A DNA stretch of 64,000 nt from Elysia crispata (lineage: Eukaryota > Mollusca > Gastropoda > Plakobranchidae), in NCBI GenBank assembly GCA_033675545.1, contig JAWDGP010001945.1, positions 246,501 through 310,500 on the forward strand, read 5' to 3'. This document shows positions 62,738 through 64,000 of the stretch, in pieces (position 1 is the stretch's first letter; the number at the start of each line of letters is the position of its first letter). The translations under genes and the position numbers were made by a program. Below the pieces are notes generated by a model. That model saw only the letters and a program-made list of their open reading frames with translations. It was not told where the DNA came from and ran no database searches.

Positions 62738-62775
62738 CAGTATAACCCACCTATATTGACAAACGATTTATGGAC
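62738..62775 (+). mobile_element. Terminal repeat of a possible pogo/Tigger-like element
   Basis: TA (62736-62737) is followed by CAGTATAACCCACCTATATT, the form of terminus common in Tigger-like elements. It sits 13 bp downstream of the exon 2 donor of the WDTC1-like gene. No matching inverted end was found before 64000, so the element either extends beyond the window or is a solo end. Confidence 0.4.
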
Positions 62776-64000
62776 ATTTTTTCCCAATACCAAATTTTTA
62801 TCTCATTGTTCTTAATAATAATATTTACTTACATCGACTTACTCTTTCAATTACTCAGCTTCATCGACATGTCTGCTGCAATTTTTTAGCCAAGCCGAAA
62901 AGGAACAGGGAAAAAAATCATGCAATTCTCTTTCCCCACCCCCCACCCCCTCTCCCAATTTTAGTTCATTGTGCTAACGAAGGTCAATATTGATCATTGA
63001 AGGTTTAACGTCTCCTAAGTACCTTTCCACAGGGTCTTAGCCTACACAGTGCCAGATTTCTTCCATCCAAGTAGGTCTACTAGTCAGTTCAAAGCCCCAT
63101 TAGCTTTCTATCAGATCTAAATTGACATCGCCCAGGTAGCACAGTCAGATGAGTGGCGTGGTGTCAATTAGCTGATGCTGTCTAGTCACCCCCGCTGCAC
63201 CCCAGCACAAGAATACAATGACCCTTGCACCATGTTGAATTGCCTTCCTGCCCCAGTGCACACTTTCTTTTTCTCTCTCCATCTCGCTTAAAATTCCACT
63301 TACTCTAGTACATTTATTGCAATCACAATAGAGGAAAGGTTAAAGGCCTTTCACTTCAGCAGTGGCTCAGCGATTGGCATAATTTTTTTTTTACCTAGCC
63401 CCTACCCCCTTTTCCTTAACACCACATGCTTGGACACTAAGACAGTGATCGCTCACTGGTACCAAATTTAGATCTAGGCTTGATAGAAAGCCTGTGCGGA
63501 TTGATACTGCGAGTTGAGACAGAGGTGCAATATAAAATGCTTTTCATTGTTCGTGGTTAATGGCATTAGTTTAGATAAGATCTTATCTTGCCTTGATTAT
63601 CTAGACACAGCAATCATGGACTTTCTTCACGAAACAGCGCGAAACAATCACACTTTTGACCACTCAGTGCTACATCATTTTCTTTAGAAATCGTCAGATT
63701 TCACTATGGCCTTGGGAACGTATAACTTTAGCATTGAGATGAAGACCAAACTGCTAGATGTTGACAAGAAAGTAGCTAGTTACCAAAAATCATAATAGTG
63801 GAGACAATACACAAAACCTTATTTCATCTGCAAAAAAAATTAACTAGGCACCAGGGAGACAATCGAGTTCTTTATACCACACATTAACCTCCCTTATTTC
63901 TCTCTCTCACTATATGTTTTCCTATTTGTCTTCGTTGGTGGTACTTTCCCTCATCTTTGTATTTTTATTTATCAAAATTGCAATATATTGATATAGTTGT

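Noticed and set aside
63689..63772. Possible third exon of the WDTC1-like gene (KSSDFTMALGTYNFSIEMKT...)
   Set aside because: It has a TTTCTTTAG acceptor, correct phase and a GTAGCT donor, but WDTC1 should continue with a WD repeat (GHSGCVN-like), which this is not. It is kept only as a possibility if the WDTC1 identification is wrong.

Overview
This is an AT-rich, intron-rich eukaryotic nuclear sequence from an animal. Four protein-coding genes are recognised with confidence and a fifth more tentatively. All were found by assembling GT-AG exons by eye and recognising conserved protein blocks, not by long ORFs. The proteins are clearly metazoan. A recurring CTAGATCTAGATCT motif and an RTE-like LINE family make a mollusc (gastropod-like) source my best guess, but that is inference only.

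Layout: (1) 1-6370, minus strand: the 5' half of PSMD13, a 26S proteasome lid subunit, cut by the left edge; its first intron holds a 649-bp TTAA-flanked MITE. (2) 6371-18976: a 12.6-kb gene-poor block with a CT microsatellite, a nearly perfect 313-bp tandem duplication, a decayed transposase, several minisatellites, a diverged direct-repeat pair and foldback sequences. (3) 18977-27780, minus: complete DNAJC8, 9 coding exons, 262 codons. (4) 30998-45562, plus: complete CNOT2 coding region, 13 coding exons, 426 codons, head-to-head with DNAJC8. Its introns carry a pogo/Tigger-like element, an almost complete but inactivated piggyBac element with TTAA target-site duplication, and a LINE fragment. 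(5) 46313-49497: intergenic, with a second copy of the pogo-like element. (6) 49764-60850, minus: complete PAAF1, 11 coding exons, 400 codons, convergent with CNOT2. It has LINE fragments in two introns and a 170-bp CT microsatellite. (7) 62103 onward, plus: two first coding exons of a gene whose N-terminus resembles WDTC1 (WD/TPR DCAF protein), head-to-head with PAAF1 and running off the right edge.

Functionally, PSMD13 and PAAF1 both concern the 19S proteasome particle, and WDTC1 is a CUL4-DDB1 receptor. DNAJC8 is a spliceosome-associated J protein and CNOT2 belongs to the CCR4-NOT deadenylase. These are housekeeping genes, and I see no evidence that their neighbourhood is functional.

No new multi-gene system is apparent. 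The least ordinary signals are a composite pogo-like element family with an internal tRNA-promoter-like segment (two copies), the freshly duplicated 313-bp tandem block, and the piggyBac element with its repeated subterminal ends and three in-frame catalytic Asp codons despite nonsense mutations. Exon boundaries given were read manually; UTRs are not resolved.
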